Shown: positions 18,001-28,700, counted from the stretch's first letter. The stretch: DNA of 35,294 bases from Prosthecobacter sp. (GCA_030833205.1 JAURHS010000020.1:1-35294), one strand, 5' to 3'. Translations and numbers: made by a program. Notes: a model not told the origin generated them from the letters alone.

Positions 18001-21000
18001 TGGGACAAGGTGGACCTCAAGCTTTACCCGGTGCACCCGATGACCAATCGCTTGAGTTGGCCGGACAAAAATGATGCCAGTCGCAGCTACCAGATTGAAA
18101 TTGTCAGCGGCTATCCCGGGCAGCAGGTCAACCTCACCTCCGAACGGGAGAATGCTGACGGCAGCAGGCAGGGAACAGCACCAACATGGGTGACCACCAC
18201 CACCCTCGACACCCTTGCCGTGACCAATCCCGGAGTGGCCTTCCCTGGTGCCACGGGCAACGCGCATTACAACCACCTCTACCATACTCAACAGGACAAA
18301 CGCCCCCCGACCAAACTCGACCCCGACAGCACGGACGAATGGAAATTTCAGGATGTGGCCTACACCGATCCCGCCGTGGAGGGAACCGCTGCCGTCTCCG
18401 AACCGGGAGTGCCATTCACCGCCTCGAGCAACGGCCGCAGTGTCCTGGTGTACAGTTACCGTGCCAATCCCGACGAGGTGGCCGATGGCAATCTCAACCA
18501 GGAAAAGCTGGCGGTGCGTGTGGTTCGCTCCAAAGCCATTCTCGACAGCGAGCAGGTCATGCCCACCAGCAGCAAGCTTGTGGTTGGCAGAAGGTCGCTG
18601 CTGTTGGGCTCGGGCAGCGCCGGGCGCGGTGCCAGTGGCTTGGTGAGCACCAATGGCAGCAGCAGCACCGTGGATCTTGGTCCCAACTTTGTGCTGGATT
18701 TCTGGCTCAACCTGCGTGGCTATCGCGACAACCCCGTCGAGGTGAGCGGTGTCGCCACGACAAGCGGCTCCACCACGGTGAGCTGCAACAGCACGACCTC
18801 CCTGGTGGCCGGCATGGCCATCAGTGGCTCGACCCTGGAATCGGGCACCACGGTGGCCTCTGTCGTCAACAACACGACCTTTGAAATCAGCCAGCCCGCC
18901 AATGCAACTGCCAGCGCGCAGACCTTCAGCGCCAGCGGCAAGCCGGTGACGATTCTCAGCACGCCCAACGACCGCCTCAAAGTCACCCTCAACCCTGAAG
19001 GGCCCACCATCACCGTCAGTTATTTTGGGGCCAGTGTCAGCAAGGAGTATCCCTTGGCAGGAGCCTCGTGGAGGCATCATGTCATCCATGTGTTCGCCAA
19101 TCAGGTGGCCAATGGTCCCGAGGCCACCGTGCTGGATTACTACCTTGATGGCGTCCGCGACGAGACGGGATTTGTCACCACCACGCTCAAAGGCACGGCG
19201 GACACGGCAAGCTTTCAGGTCAATCCCACGGTGGACGGCAACAGCCTGCGCCTCGGTTTGAATGCCGATCCCGCCAACGAGCTGCAGCTCGATCAGTTGC
19301 GGCTGTTCGCCAACCTGCCATTGAACAGCGTCACCCCCTCACCGGTTGACCCATGGCTCTCCAGTGCCAATGTTCACGAGCTGCGGGTGACGCGCCGGCT
19401 CGACAGTGGCCTGCGCGCTCTGCGGCCGCAAATCTGGCTCAACTTCGAGCGCGAGAATCAGCTGGTGAGCAATCAGAGCGTGAGCAGCAGCTTTGCAAAC
19501 TCGGGAACCGGCTCCAACATCGCCCTGGGTGCCGTGGGCACCGAGGACCAATCTCTGGTTCGCACCGATTTGCAGGAGGTGGCGACGCGCTTGGAAAGCA
19601 CGCTCGACGACGCCGGCTTCGCGGGCAGCGGCTACATCCTCAATGCGGTCTCCAACTACAACGCAACCCTCTACAATCGTGCCGCCGAGGTTGGCCAGTG
19701 GGGCAACATCTATCCGGTCAATGACAACCAGCTCTTTGTCAGCGCCAACCGCCGACTCGAGGTGGCCTATTACGAAAACCCCAACCGCTTTGATCGCTAC
19801 TCCCATCCCAAGGTGGCCTGGCCTTATGAGGTGGCGTTGTACAATCAGGTCACCTATCCCACCTTTGGGCCGCACCGCAGCAAGGCCATTTACATCGCCA
19901 GCAGGCTGGGCTCCGAAGGCGTGGACAGTCAGGGCAGAGTCCAGGAGGTCTTCAGCCTCGATCGCTACTCCGACCTGAGCATCTACCACCAGGGAAATGC
20001 CAATGTCGCGGGCTACAACCCCAATGAGGAGCACGCGCTGGTGGCCCCTTCCTATCGAGCGGCGCTGAAGGTCAAAAACCTTGGTGAGGACATTGACAAC
20101 AATCCGCCCATGGCCGCTTTCGCGCTGCAGAACCAACTCAACAACCGCAGCGGTTACACCTCGGCGCCCTGGGTGCTGGTGCAGTACGCGAACCTCAGCA
20201 GCGGCGAGACAGAGATGGCTGCCTATCAGGTATTTGAAACGCGCAGTGGCAGCATCGCCTTCCCCCGACCCGCAGACGCTGTCGTCAACACCACGGCAGG
20301 GCTCTCTTACTCTGCAGCGGCCACGCCGGAGGAGCGATTCCTGACCCTGGACCGCGGCAGGGCTTACAACTTCAGCTACAGCTTCCGCTACCCGGTGTAC
20401 GCGGGCGATTTGCTCATCGCTCCCTATCCGCTGAACCTGGTGATTGGCAATGCCACGATGCGCGATGCGCGCGGTGCGAGCGTGCAGATCAACGGAGTCA
20501 ACCAACGAAGCCTGTGGCGTGATGTGAACGGCAACGCCTGGGTGGTCTCGGGCAATGGCTGCTTCTTCCACCAGTTCTTCTACCCACAGCGCGCGGACTT
20601 CCATCTTCCAGGCATTGCAGTGGGCACGCCTGTGGCATGGCTGCCGGCGCTGGTCGGCGGAAGCCGGACTTTCACAGGAACCGGCAGCAGCCTCGAACCG
20701 GTGAAGGTGGTCTACGACACCCTCTGGCGCTCGGATTATCCCAAGCTCAAGCGCGGAGAAACCCTCACCTATCAGGGCGGCGAGTATTTCAATGAAAATC
20801 CCGGTAGCAGTGGTCTGCCGGCGCTGGTGGCCATGAAGGCGGCGGAAATCATCTACGACAGCGCCACCCCCAGCATGGTCCTGGGCACCACCACCGGCGG
20901 TGGCGTGTTCGATTACACCGGCGCTTCTGCGCGGATCATCCGCCCCCTGGATCGCCGTGAGCAGGCCCTGAGTGTGGCGCAGATGAATGCAGCGGGGCTG

Positions 21001-24000
21001 CGTCCTGCGGAACGCAACAAGGTCTTCGTGGTGGCCGAGCGCTGGTACTTCAAGGACCTGCCAGGCTCGCTGCAAAGGCGCTTCTATTACAACTCCCTTG
21101 AGGAGCGTCTCGTGCTGCGCGGCTACCTCAACAACAAGGACAGCGGCGACAAGGACCTCACCAGCGGACCAGACCCACTCAACATCCTTGAGCCCAACAT
21201 CCTCACCCCCGATGAATACAGCAAGATCCGCGCCCTGGCCAGCAGCAGTGGCTGGACCAATGCCGTGGACGCGCTGTATGTGCAGGTGCAGTCACCGGAG
21301 GGAGCCACAGGCAGCAACACCGCCGCGAGCCAGCCAGTGAAAAACCTGCAGGGTCTGCGCAGCAGGCCTGGCAGCTGGCCGACAGAGTTGACGACCTTTT
21401 GGAACACCTCAATCACCTCGCCCGTCAGCTCACCCAGCCCCGTGTTGGTGCCCCTCAACAGCTTCGGCGTCGGCGCTGCCCTGGTGCCCAACGCCTCGCT
21501 GTTGACCGCTTCACCCACCGGTTCGTTGTACATCACCATTGCCGAGAACAACCGCAGCGAACTCAACGGGGCCGCCGTGAGTCTGCACATCATCGAGATC
21601 GTGCCTGAGCGTTACCGCGGAGCGATCAAGGTCATCGAAGGCTCCGACGCCTTCAGCGAGAAGATCACCCTGCAGCACAACGGTGACTTTGGCGCCAACA
21701 CGGCCGATCTCTACTACGAGTGGTGGATCCGCGATGCCGCCTCACTCGACGAAGTGGCCGGTGAGGTGCTAACCGACGGCACCCTCAAGGGTGTGGACTC
21801 CGCAGGCAACACGCTCTGGCAGGAGTACCTGCCCAAGGAGCGCCTGGACAACGCAGGCCTGAACATGGCTGACAAGCATCTGGGTCTGCATAGCATCGTG
21901 CTCGAGGGCAGGCCGGATGTGGTGCTTGCCGACAAGCTGGTGCTGATGCGCTACCGTCACCGCAACGAAACCAACTGGAAACTCGTGCCCTTTGAAGTCC
22001 CCAATCGAACGGCGGCCTGGGCCTACGGCAACCCCGCGCCATTCCAGTGGGCGGGCGCCGCGAATTCGCCGCAACTGCAGGCAGATGGCAGCAAGCGCTT
22101 CGTGCCCCAATTGGTGATGGGCTGGGTCAAGCGGGTGCTCGACCGGATCAACCCCTATGAGGCGCGCTACACGGATTTCTTCGGCAATGAAAGCCCTGCC
22201 ACCTACAGCAGCCAGATCCAGATCGCCGGCGCGCCCTATGCCGGCAATGTGGCCTTGAACTCGGACAAGAGTGTGATTGAAAACACCGGCCTCATTGAGC
22301 TCTACAGCACGGTGCTGGATCGGGCCAAGTCCCTCTCGATTGACAATTCCTCCAACGGCGCCGCGAGTGCCGGCATCAAGCAGGCCCTGCTGCTGGCCGC
22401 CACCCGTCTGAGCACGCTTTACGAATTGTTGGGCAGCGAGGCCTACAGCGACGCGCAAGACAACACCATCAATGCGGGTGCGGACAACTCGCTGCTTGGC
22501 GTCGCCTCCTACACGCATGCCTTCCAAAACATGGAGGCCGATCTCATGCACGAGGAATTGGCGTTGCTGCGCGGCACCGACTTCCTGAAAAGCTACCCCG
22601 TCTACAATCGCTTGTTCTGGAACTATGCCAAGGGCCTTGGCGAACCCGCCTACAATGTCAATTACAACATCCATGACGCCAACACCGATGGCTTCATCAA
22701 CGAGGACGACGCCCGCAAGCTTTACCCGCAGGGCCATGGCGACGCCTGGGGCCACTACCTCTCTGCCATTGACATGCACTACACACTCTTGCAGCACCCC
22801 GGCTTCAGTTGGGCGGCACGCTCGGAGTTGTACTCCCTGATGCAAAATGTGCTTGAGGTGGACTATCTCGATGAGAAGACCTTCGCAAAGCTGGCGGCGG
22901 CCAAGGCCCGGGCGGGGCGCGACATTGTGCGCGGCACCTATCGCCTCAATTACACTCGTGACCCCGATGGCCAGTGGCAGGGCTACACCGACGCGGCCGA
23001 TCCGGCACGCGCCTGGGGGGTCTCTGAGTGGGCGCATCGCGCGGGCCAGGCTGCCTGGTTTGATCACGCCGTCGCCAATGCGATCCTGCCGGAGCAGGCA
23101 GCGGGCAACAATCCCGAAAACCTCGATGCCCTGGAGCGTTCCGCCGCTGCGGATGAAATCGGCCAGCTTGCCGCCGGTCTGCATGAAATCCAGGTTGCCA
23201 TGGATGAGGCCAACGGCGGGGTCAACCCGCTGGGGTTGGACTCCGATGCCATCACCTTCGACATCGAACTGCAATTCTACGACAACTCCTCGGGCAACGA
23301 CCGTCGCTCCCATTTTGAGCAGGTGGTGGACCGCGCGCAGGAGGCTGGCGCCAATGCGATGACCGCGCTGCAGTTTGCCACCCAGGCGGACAACAAGCTG
23401 CGCGCCATTGGCGAGGACACCGACGCCTTGATTCAGCAGGCGCTCAGCCAGGACCTCGATTACCGCAACCGCCTGATTGAAATCTTCGGTCGCCCCTACA
23501 CCGGCACCATTGGCTTCGGCAAGGTCTACCCCGAGGGCTACGAAGGGCCCGACAGCGTGCTCTACGCCTACCTCGACAAGGTCACCATTGCCCAGATTGT
23601 GCCCCCAATGCAGGCAGGCAATGACAGCGGGGTGAGCTATCTCACGCTCAGCGGCAAGATCAGCGGCGCCGAGGTCATGAATCAGGGCGAGATGGTCCGT
23701 CTCTACAGCAAGATGAACAACAACGGCAAGGCGCGTGCCTTCGAGTCCCTGATCAACGCCAATAGCCTGTACCGCTTTGGCAGTCAGTTGGACAATCTGC
23801 AGGTGCCCTATGTGACAGCATCGCGCTATGGATTCCAGGCGGAGAGCAGCTGGGGCACTCGCACCAGTTATGGCAGCCTGCAGGCCTCATTGCAGGAGAT
23901 GCTGGCCTCGGAAATCGAGCTGGATTCCTCCATCTCCAATTACATCGCCTTCCTGCGTCAGCTCGAAGCCAAGGTCAATCGCCTGCGCGCCGAGCTTGAG

Positions 24001-25680
24001 CTCAATGCCCAGAAGGAAGGCAACAAGGATGTGATTGTCGGCGTTCGCGCCAGCTTCAACAGCATCATTGCCACCATTGATGTCGCGCTGAGGGTGGCCA
24101 ACCTGATCACGGGTCCCATCAAAATCACCGCAGGAGCGATCCGCGAGAGCCTGCCCACCTCCATCGGCTTTTCCAATGACTTCACCTCGATTGCGCGCGG
24201 CGTCATGGCCGGCATCCAAGGCGCAGCCAATGCCAGCTACAGCGTGGCCGAGCAGGTTGCTGAAATCGCCAAGACCGTCTTGAACCTCGTCCGCGATGAG
24301 ATCATCGCGCGCAAGGAGCGCGACAATGAGCAACTCGACACGATTCGTGAGTTGGAAGGCCTGTTGGAGGATCTGGCCGGTCACATCGGCAATGAGCGAC
24401 CCCTGCGCAATGCGATTGGCAGCGCCATTCACAGCATGGAGGCCCATCGCCAGAGTTTCATCACCGCTCAGGCCACTGGCTTCCGCCTTCTGCGCGAGCG
24501 CGAGGCGTTCAACAAGATCCTTGCCGCCAAGGTGCAGAAAAACCGCTATCAGGACATGCTGCTGCGCCTCTCACGCAACGAGTCACTCGGCAAATACCAA
24601 AGCGCCTTCAACAACGCAGCGCGCTATGTCTGGCTTGCCGCGCGTGCCTACGACTATGAGACCAGCCTCGATGAGGGCCATCCCGGCGCGCCGGGAAGCC
24701 TTCTTGACCGCATCGTGCGTGAACGCCAGCTCGGGCAGTGGGTGGATGGACAACCATTGATGGGCAACGGCGGCCTTGCTGAGATCCTCGCCCAGCTCAA
24801 AGCCAACTTCCGCGTGCTCAAGGGCCAGCTTGGATTGAGCAACCCCCAGGGTGCTAGCGAACAGATCTCACTGCGCACCGAGTTGCTTCGCATCATGAAC
24901 TACGATCAGGAGGTCTATGATGCCTTTGACACCCCGGCCGCGCAGCGCACGGCAGCACAGCTGGCGCTGGTGGCAGCCAACCCCGATGCGCCGGCCAGCC
25001 GCGCGCGCTGGCGCGATGCTCTCAAGGCCAGACTGGTTCCCGACCTGAACCAACTGCCGGAATTCGTCACGCATTGCAGACCATTGGGCAGTGGGGCTCA
25101 GCCGGGCCTGGTGCTCCGCTTCCCCACTTCGATTGAGGCCGGGCGCAATTTCTTTGGCCTGCAATTGGCCCCAGGAGATCACGGCTTCAGCCTCGCCAAT
25201 TTTGCCACCAAGATTCAAACGCTGGGCGTGCAGCTTGAAAATTATGGGCCCGCGGGCCTTGCCGCCACGCCGCGCGCCTATCTTGTCCCCGTGGGCAATG
25301 ACTACATGCGCACTTCGACCAATGCACTGCCGGTGGTGCGCGCCTGGAGCGTTGTGGAGCGGCGCCTTCCCGTTCCCTTTACGATCAACAGCAACAACCT
25401 CAGCTCCCCTGGCTTCATCCCCACGCTTGACGGCACGGATGGCACTTTTGGCGCCACGCGTCGTCACGGCGACTTCCGCCTCTACTATGACGGCGACGAG
25501 GAACAGACACTCACCGCCAATGCCAGGCTCATCGGACGCTCCGTGTGGAACTCGGAGTGGATGCTGATCATTCCGGGCGTCAACCTGCACCATGACGCCG
25601 AGTCCGGTTTGGACGCCTTCACCGAAAGTGTCTCAGACATCAAGCTGCACATCCTCACCTATTCGCACTCCGGCCAATGA
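15022..25680 (+). CDS. giant exported multidomain protein (about 3550 residues) with TcA-like C-terminal part
   Basis: 3552 residues from ATG 15022, which gives a compact signal peptide (LRHFLSLCLPIIAMILLADQARA). An ATG at 14974 overlapping the previous stop would add 16 residues. Domains in order: three choice-of-anchor-D/ASH domains (about 32-133, 134-257, 258-377; FTIxNxGxxxLxL); a nidogen-like beta domain (382-578; LGFSFSFYENSYTSLSAS, IIAPLWMD); a long unrecognised beta region; a LamG-like domain (about 1175-1433) interrupted by a 65-residue module (1242-1306); a long region unknown to me; an EF-hand/dockerin-like loop at D2552-D2563; an alpha-helical, partly hydrophobic segment (about 2944-3334); and a terminal beta domain (about 3356-3552) ending SVSDIKLHILTY. 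The last two resemble the pore-forming/linker and TcB-binding parts of Tc toxin A subunits; this is my reading and was not computed. No nuclease, protease or glycosidase motif is seen. Confidence 0.85.
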   Translation: MRASPLRHFLSLCLPIIAMILLADQARAAASLSLGSGDPNFGNVQTGTTVSRTLFIANTGDAPATITSEPAITSGGSRFTVSGTIGTIPAGESRSFTVSYAPTNNGPDSGAVSLASTGAVGSPLSISLTGTGINPEIAIKQGSSNINTGGSATAPNVTLNGLPNTASSSTVFTIENTGAGPLSLTGTPLVSITGVNAADFAITSMPASSVAEGSSTTFTVSFTPSARLARTATLTIANNDPDDGESSFTINLTGRGLAPEIEVEDSAEVAIASGGTSTFGNVVVGSTERETFTIINSGEAALNLTAAPMITLDGVNSSDFVVSQMPSSSSLGPSGGFTTFVVQFTPSAAGVRSAAIHIGNNDLDGGENPYTINLSGVGTLPPTGTDGFGYKYSQITANAIVLRETDADVSSASTLLTANDATQVINLGFSFSFYENSYTSLSASTNGLLVFDGASNSWTPPLSLPNNALPDNIIAPLWMDMIKKSDNSSRILYATRGSAPNRVFILEYRNMAQFGNDAANLSFQVLLYEGSNAIEYRYTSISGVIPGSTVCIGIEDSKHVNGISLGLPTELPTALKFSRPVIVKVESEYFKPGESTPTSPAGTLATGLKPEVGETKADYGSNKRFEAPEYIYLNKDFSLLNGAGTDTGTPNDPLFAWYRLANAGYAINGQTVQGAKTFVDVTLTSDMTFVWRWELEFAVNIKFTGVGTPVPERGRHWFRANSPLTASVDTLVDTENTGVRLKTTGYQVTNYPVTGPLPAPTRVMFADHRELSVGTRSSTKALTITGPIELEWLVSAQARYRFSATSNVVGLAGTLFDGLPFIRVYNGAVATTTYGSNNTTDVWINMGIDRPTKVEVGAFYRTADDSYTLGDFVSAPGGDLAPVGTDISNLNDMTVPENTPLTGSRTARVYTLSWGMTSAPQPTEVRWIYQPTVFRAEVPLGMPFDPALTVPPLVRSVAPAVTRELSDSGPQTSSFTPVGDLPLGRTSAGAPLRWDKVDLKLYPVHPMTNRLSWPDKNDASRSYQIEIVSGYPGQQVNLTSERENADGSRQGTAPTWVTTTTLDTLAVTNPGVAFPGATGNAHYNHLYHTQQDKRPPTKLDPDSTDEWKFQDVAYTDPAVEGTAAVSEPGVPFTASSNGRSVLVYSYRANPDEVADGNLNQEKLAVRVVRSKAILDSEQVMPTSSKLVVGRRSLLLGSGSAGRGASGLVSTNGSSSTVDLGPNFVLDFWLNLRGYRDNPVEVSGVATTSGSTTVSCNSTTSLVAGMAISGSTLESGTTVASVVNNTTFEISQPANATASAQTFSASGKPVTILSTPNDRLKVTLNPEGPTITVSYFGASVSKEYPLAGASWRHHVIHVFANQVANGPEATVLDYYLDGVRDETGFVTTTLKGTADTASFQVNPTVDGNSLRLGLNADPANELQLDQLRLFANLPLNSVTPSPVDPWLSSANVHELRVTRRLDSGLRALRPQIWLNFERENQLVSNQSVSSSFANSGTGSNIALGAVGTEDQSLVRTDLQEVATRLESTLDDAGFAGSGYILNAVSNYNATLYNRAAEVGQWGNIYPVNDNQLFVSANRRLEVAYYENPNRFDRYSHPKVAWPYEVALYNQVTYPTFGPHRSKAIYIASRLGSEGVDSQGRVQEVFSLDRYSDLSIYHQGNANVAGYNPNEEHALVAPSYRAALKVKNLGEDIDNNPPMAAFALQNQLNNRSGYTSAPWVLVQYANLSSGETEMAAYQVFETRSGSIAFPRPADAVVNTTAGLSYSAAATPEERFLTLDRGRAYNFSYSFRYPVYAGDLLIAPYPLNLVIGNATMRDARGASVQINGVNQRSLWRDVNGNAWVVSGNGCFFHQFFYPQRADFHLPGIAVGTPVAWLPALVGGSRTFTGTGSSLEPVKVVYDTLWRSDYPKLKRGETLTYQGGEYFNENPGSSGLPALVAMKAAEIIYDSATPSMVLGTTTGGGVFDYTGASARIIRPLDRREQALSVAQMNAAGLRPAERNKVFVVAERWYFKDLPGSLQRRFYYNSLEERLVLRGYLNNKDSGDKDLTSGPDPLNILEPNILTPDEYSKIRALASSSGWTNAVDALYVQVQSPEGATGSNTAASQPVKNLQGLRSRPGSWPTELTTFWNTSITSPVSSPSPVLVPLNSFGVGAALVPNASLLTASPTGSLYITIAENNRSELNGAAVSLHIIEIVPERYRGAIKVIEGSDAFSEKITLQHNGDFGANTADLYYEWWIRDAASLDEVAGEVLTDGTLKGVDSAGNTLWQEYLPKERLDNAGLNMADKHLGLHSIVLEGRPDVVLADKLVLMRYRHRNETNWKLVPFEVPNRTAAWAYGNPAPFQWAGAANSPQLQADGSKRFVPQLVMGWVKRVLDRINPYEARYTDFFGNESPATYSSQIQIAGAPYAGNVALNSDKSVIENTGLIELYSTVLDRAKSLSIDNSSNGAASAGIKQALLLAATRLSTLYELLGSEAYSDAQDNTINAGADNSLLGVASYTHAFQNMEADLMHEELALLRGTDFLKSYPVYNRLFWNYAKGLGEPAYNVNYNIHDANTDGFINEDDARKLYPQGHGDAWGHYLSAIDMHYTLLQHPGFSWAARSELYSLMQNVLEVDYLDEKTFAKLAAAKARAGRDIVRGTYRLNYTRDPDGQWQGYTDAADPARAWGVSEWAHRAGQAAWFDHAVANAILPEQAAGNNPENLDALERSAAADEIGQLAAGLHEIQVAMDEANGGVNPLGLDSDAITFDIELQFYDNSSGNDRRSHFEQVVDRAQEAGANAMTALQFATQADNKLRAIGEDTDALIQQALSQDLDYRNRLIEIFGRPYTGTIGFGKVYPEGYEGPDSVLYAYLDKVTIAQIVPPMQAGNDSGVSYLTLSGKISGAEVMNQGEMVRLYSKMNNNGKARAFESLINANSLYRFGSQLDNLQVPYVTASRYGFQAESSWGTRTSYGSLQASLQEMLASEIELDSSISNYIAFLRQLEAKVNRLRAELELNAQKEGNKDVIVGVRASFNSIIATIDVALRVANLITGPIKITAGAIRESLPTSIGFSNDFTSIARGVMAGIQGAANASYSVAEQVAEIAKTVLNLVRDEIIARKERDNEQLDTIRELEGLLEDLAGHIGNERPLRNAIGSAIHSMEAHRQSFITAQATGFRLLREREAFNKILAAKVQKNRYQDMLLRLSRNESLGKYQSAFNNAARYVWLAARAYDYETSLDEGHPGAPGSLLDRIVRERQLGQWVDGQPLMGNGGLAEILAQLKANFRVLKGQLGLSNPQGASEQISLRTELLRIMNYDQEVYDAFDTPAAQRTAAQLALVAANPDAPASRARWRDALKARLVPDLNQLPEFVTHCRPLGSGAQPGLVLRFPTSIEAGRNFFGLQLAPGDHGFSLANFATKIQTLGVQLENYGPAGLAATPRAYLVPVGNDYMRTSTNALPVVRAWSVVERRLPVPFTINSNNLSSPGFIPTLDGTDGTFGATRRHGDFRLYYDGDEEQTLTANARLIGRSVWNSEWMLIIPGVNLHHDAESGLDAFTESVSDIKLHILTYSHSGQ
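18745..18939 (+). other. 65-residue module inserted in the LamG-like domain
   Basis: Encodes SGVATTSGSTTV, then LVAGMAISGSTLESGTTV, then NNTTFEISQPA. This is a small beta module of a type recurring in secreted and phage-like proteins. It separates the LamG strands NLRGYRDNPVEV and GKPVTILSTPNDRLKVTL. Confidence 0.55.
22675..22710 (+). other. EF-hand/dockerin-like calcium loop in the giant protein
   Basis: Twelve-residue loop DANTDGFINEDD, residues 2552-2563. Candidate ligands are D1, N3, D5, N9 and D12, with the usual G6 and hydrophobic I8. D replaces the more common E at position 12. A calcium-binding role is inferred from the pattern. Confidence 0.6.
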
Positions 25681-25721
25681 CGAGCACGCCTGCGTTGCAG
25701 ACCCTTCATCCCCGCCCCTCG

Positions 25722-28700
25722 ATGAACCCATTCCTCATTCCATTTCTCGCCTTGATTGGCCTGCTGGCTGCGCTGCCAGCCTCTGGCCAAGGCTTCACTG
25801 AATCCGACGCCATCTTTTATGGCGAGGTGCGCAAGGCCTCCGGGGGGCAGAGCTTCCTGCTGCAGTCCGGGGTGCTCAAGGTGACATTCGTCAATCAGTC
25901 CAATAGCGCCAACCGCGTCACCCTCAGCACCGAGTTGCGGCCCACCGGCAATGGCGACTACAAGGCCTTTTCGTATTCGCTCAAGGTTCCCTTGGCCTAT
26001 CTGCCCGAGGCAGGACGACTCAATGAGTTTCTCTCCATCAATACCCTCGCCACCAAGTTCAAGGTGGAGCAGATCAGCATTGATGGTGTGCCCGCCACAC
26101 TGCCGGATGGCAGTTCGGAGTTTTACGCGCTTCATTTTGCCAGTCGCGCGGGTCAATACCGCCTCGATCTGCTGGTTTCTGGACAAAGCAACAGCACCGC
26201 GGGGGACGGCATTCCCGACTGGTGGAAGCAGATCCATGGGCTGGCGCTCGACGGCAATGTTGCCGCTGACGACCCCGACGGCGACGGATGGAGCAATCTC
26301 GAGGAATTTCTGCGCGGCGGTGATCCCAACAAAAGCAATCGCAACCCCATGCTCGCCGGTGCTGATGTGCTCGTTCCGGAGTCTGGTGAGGCCGGGCTCT
26401 ATCTGCAGTTGCTGGACTCCGACACTGCCGATGAGAACCTCAACCTGACCCTCAGCTGCGATTCAGACAGTGGCTTTGTCCTCAAGCACGACGGACAGCC
26501 CCGCAGTGGTCCGGTGAGCCTGACTTATGCGGAACTCAAGAGCGGTCGCCTGAGCGTGGCGCACCGTCAGCGCGAAGTCCGCGACGCCCTCATTGAGCTT
26601 TCCTTCAATGACGGTGGGAGTCAGCAATCCAGCGCCACACTGTCGTTGCGCGCCCAGTTGCCCAGCATGGAAGACGGCGGCGAGTCCTCGCTCTGGCTCG
26701 ACGGGCAGGATCTTCCAGCAGAGGGCAGTGGCATTGGCCAGTGGCGCGACCGCTCAGGTCGTGGCCGTCCTGCACTGCAGCCGTTGTCGTCCCAGCAACC
26801 GCGGGTGACCGGGCGCGCAGCCGACTTCTCAGATTCCAAGTCCGCTCACCTGTTCTTCAACGAGGCCAGTCTGCCTGCCGGGGATCACACGGTGCTGATG
26901 TCTTATGTGCCTGCTCCCAGTGGCGATGTGGCTCAGACCCTGATGTCGAGCAATCGTGGCTTCATGGAAATCGCACCCACCAGCCGCGCGATCTCCTACC
27001 CCGGCGCGCCCCTGTATCAGATGGACGGCCTTGCGGTGCGTGGATTTGAAAACGCTGCCGGCAGACCAACCACCTCGGTGTTCCGCCGCCAGAGTGCGCA
27101 GTTGCAAAACATTGATGGCCTCGGCCATGATGGCGAACCTGCCACAGGAGCCTCGCTTGAGGCCGTGCTGCCGACCATCGGCGCGCGTCGCACTGCCGCT
27201 GGCGATGCCGCCTCCGTCAGTCAGAGTCTGCAAGGCCAACTGCAGGAAATCCTGATCTATCCCACCGCCCTGCCGGAGCAAAAGCTGCGTGGTGTCAGTG
27301 ATTATCTGCAGTCCAAATGGCGCGGTGCCGTGGTCTGGAATTTCAGCACGGATCTGCGCAATGTCACGCTGCGCTCCGCCGCTGGCAGCGCAAGTCGCAT
27401 CATCCGCGGTGGCTTCGGCCAGGACACTTTGGCTGGCGGCGCGGGCGACGATGTGATCTCGGGGGGTGGAGGCGATGATCAGCTCACTGGAGCCGGCGGT
27501 GCAGACCGCTTCGTCTATGGCGAGGTGGACTCGGGACGCGATCGCCTCACCGACTTCGATGTGCAGCGCGACTGCATTGATCTTTCGGCCCTGTTTTGGG
27601 GGCATAGCGGCGACGCACGGCAGTATCTTTCCCTGCGCTCGGAGTCAGTGAGCAGCGGTGGCGTACCCTGGGTGAATACGGTGTTGGTGGTGACCAAGCC
27701 GCAGGGCGGCGTGCTCGAGATTGTGCTGGAAAGGCAGGTCATTGCCGCCGCACAACTGCCAGTACTCATTGCGGAGGGTCGCATTCGGATGGGCAAGCTG
27801 AGCATCCCCACCACGGTGCAACTTGCTTCCCCAGGCAGCGTTGGCACGGTGGACCGCTCAAGCAATGGCTCCTTCCAGGTCACGATCAATCGCAGTGGCG
27901 CAGGCACCGCCGCTGCCATGGAGGTTCCGCTTGGTTTCACCCAGACGGGCGGCAGCGGCACCTATGTGGTTGAGGGAGCCTCCACAACGCAGGGACAGCG
28001 CACGGTGGTGAGCTTCGCGCGTGGGGAAACCAGCAAGACCATCACCGTCTTCCCGCAACAGGACCTCGGCAGCAGCGCCAATGCCTTGGAAGTGTCGGTG
28101 CTGCCCAACTACAAATACAATGTCAACGGCAACGCCGTCACCACCGCTCTCACCGACATGACAAGGGTTTGGTTGGAGACGCTGGAGGCCAACGCCGTGG
28201 CATCTCCCGAGCAGACGGCCCGTTTGCTCATCCGCCGCAGCGGTGGCCTCGCGCGCGACCTTGTGGTTGGCCTGAAGACCTCGGGAACCGCGGGGCCCGC
28301 CAGCATGAGTGCGTTGCCGACAAGCGTGACCATCCCCGCAGGCCGCGATGCCGTGGAATTGCGCGTCAATGCCCTGGCTGCCGGGGTTGCCGCAGGCCCC
28401 CGCCTTGCAGTGGTTGCCTTGCAGGCGCGAAGCGCCTATCTGGTGGGAAGTCCCAGTGAGGCCAATGTGTATCTTGCCGCCACCCTGCAACAGGCTCAGG
28501 GTGCCGGATTCCAGCGCTGGCTTGTGCGCACTGGAAGCAGCTCTGCCGAGGGCGGACTGCCAGAGTTGGCCAGTGGTTCCCGGCCTCTTTCCGATTATGT
28601 GCTCGCCTATGCCATGGGCTTGGAGACTGTGGAGGATCTCAGCCGTCGCCCTCTGGCGTTCTCCCTGCGGGATTCCCGACCCGAGTTTTCAAGTCTTGGC

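Noticed and set aside
19339..21075. Long minus-strand open frame (578 codons) opposite the giant gene, and similar ones at 9685-10677, 21769-23313 and 32867-34051
   Set aside because: They mirror well-supported plus-strand genes with recognisable domains. High GC at third codon positions suppresses stops on the opposite strand, and the translations look like no known protein.
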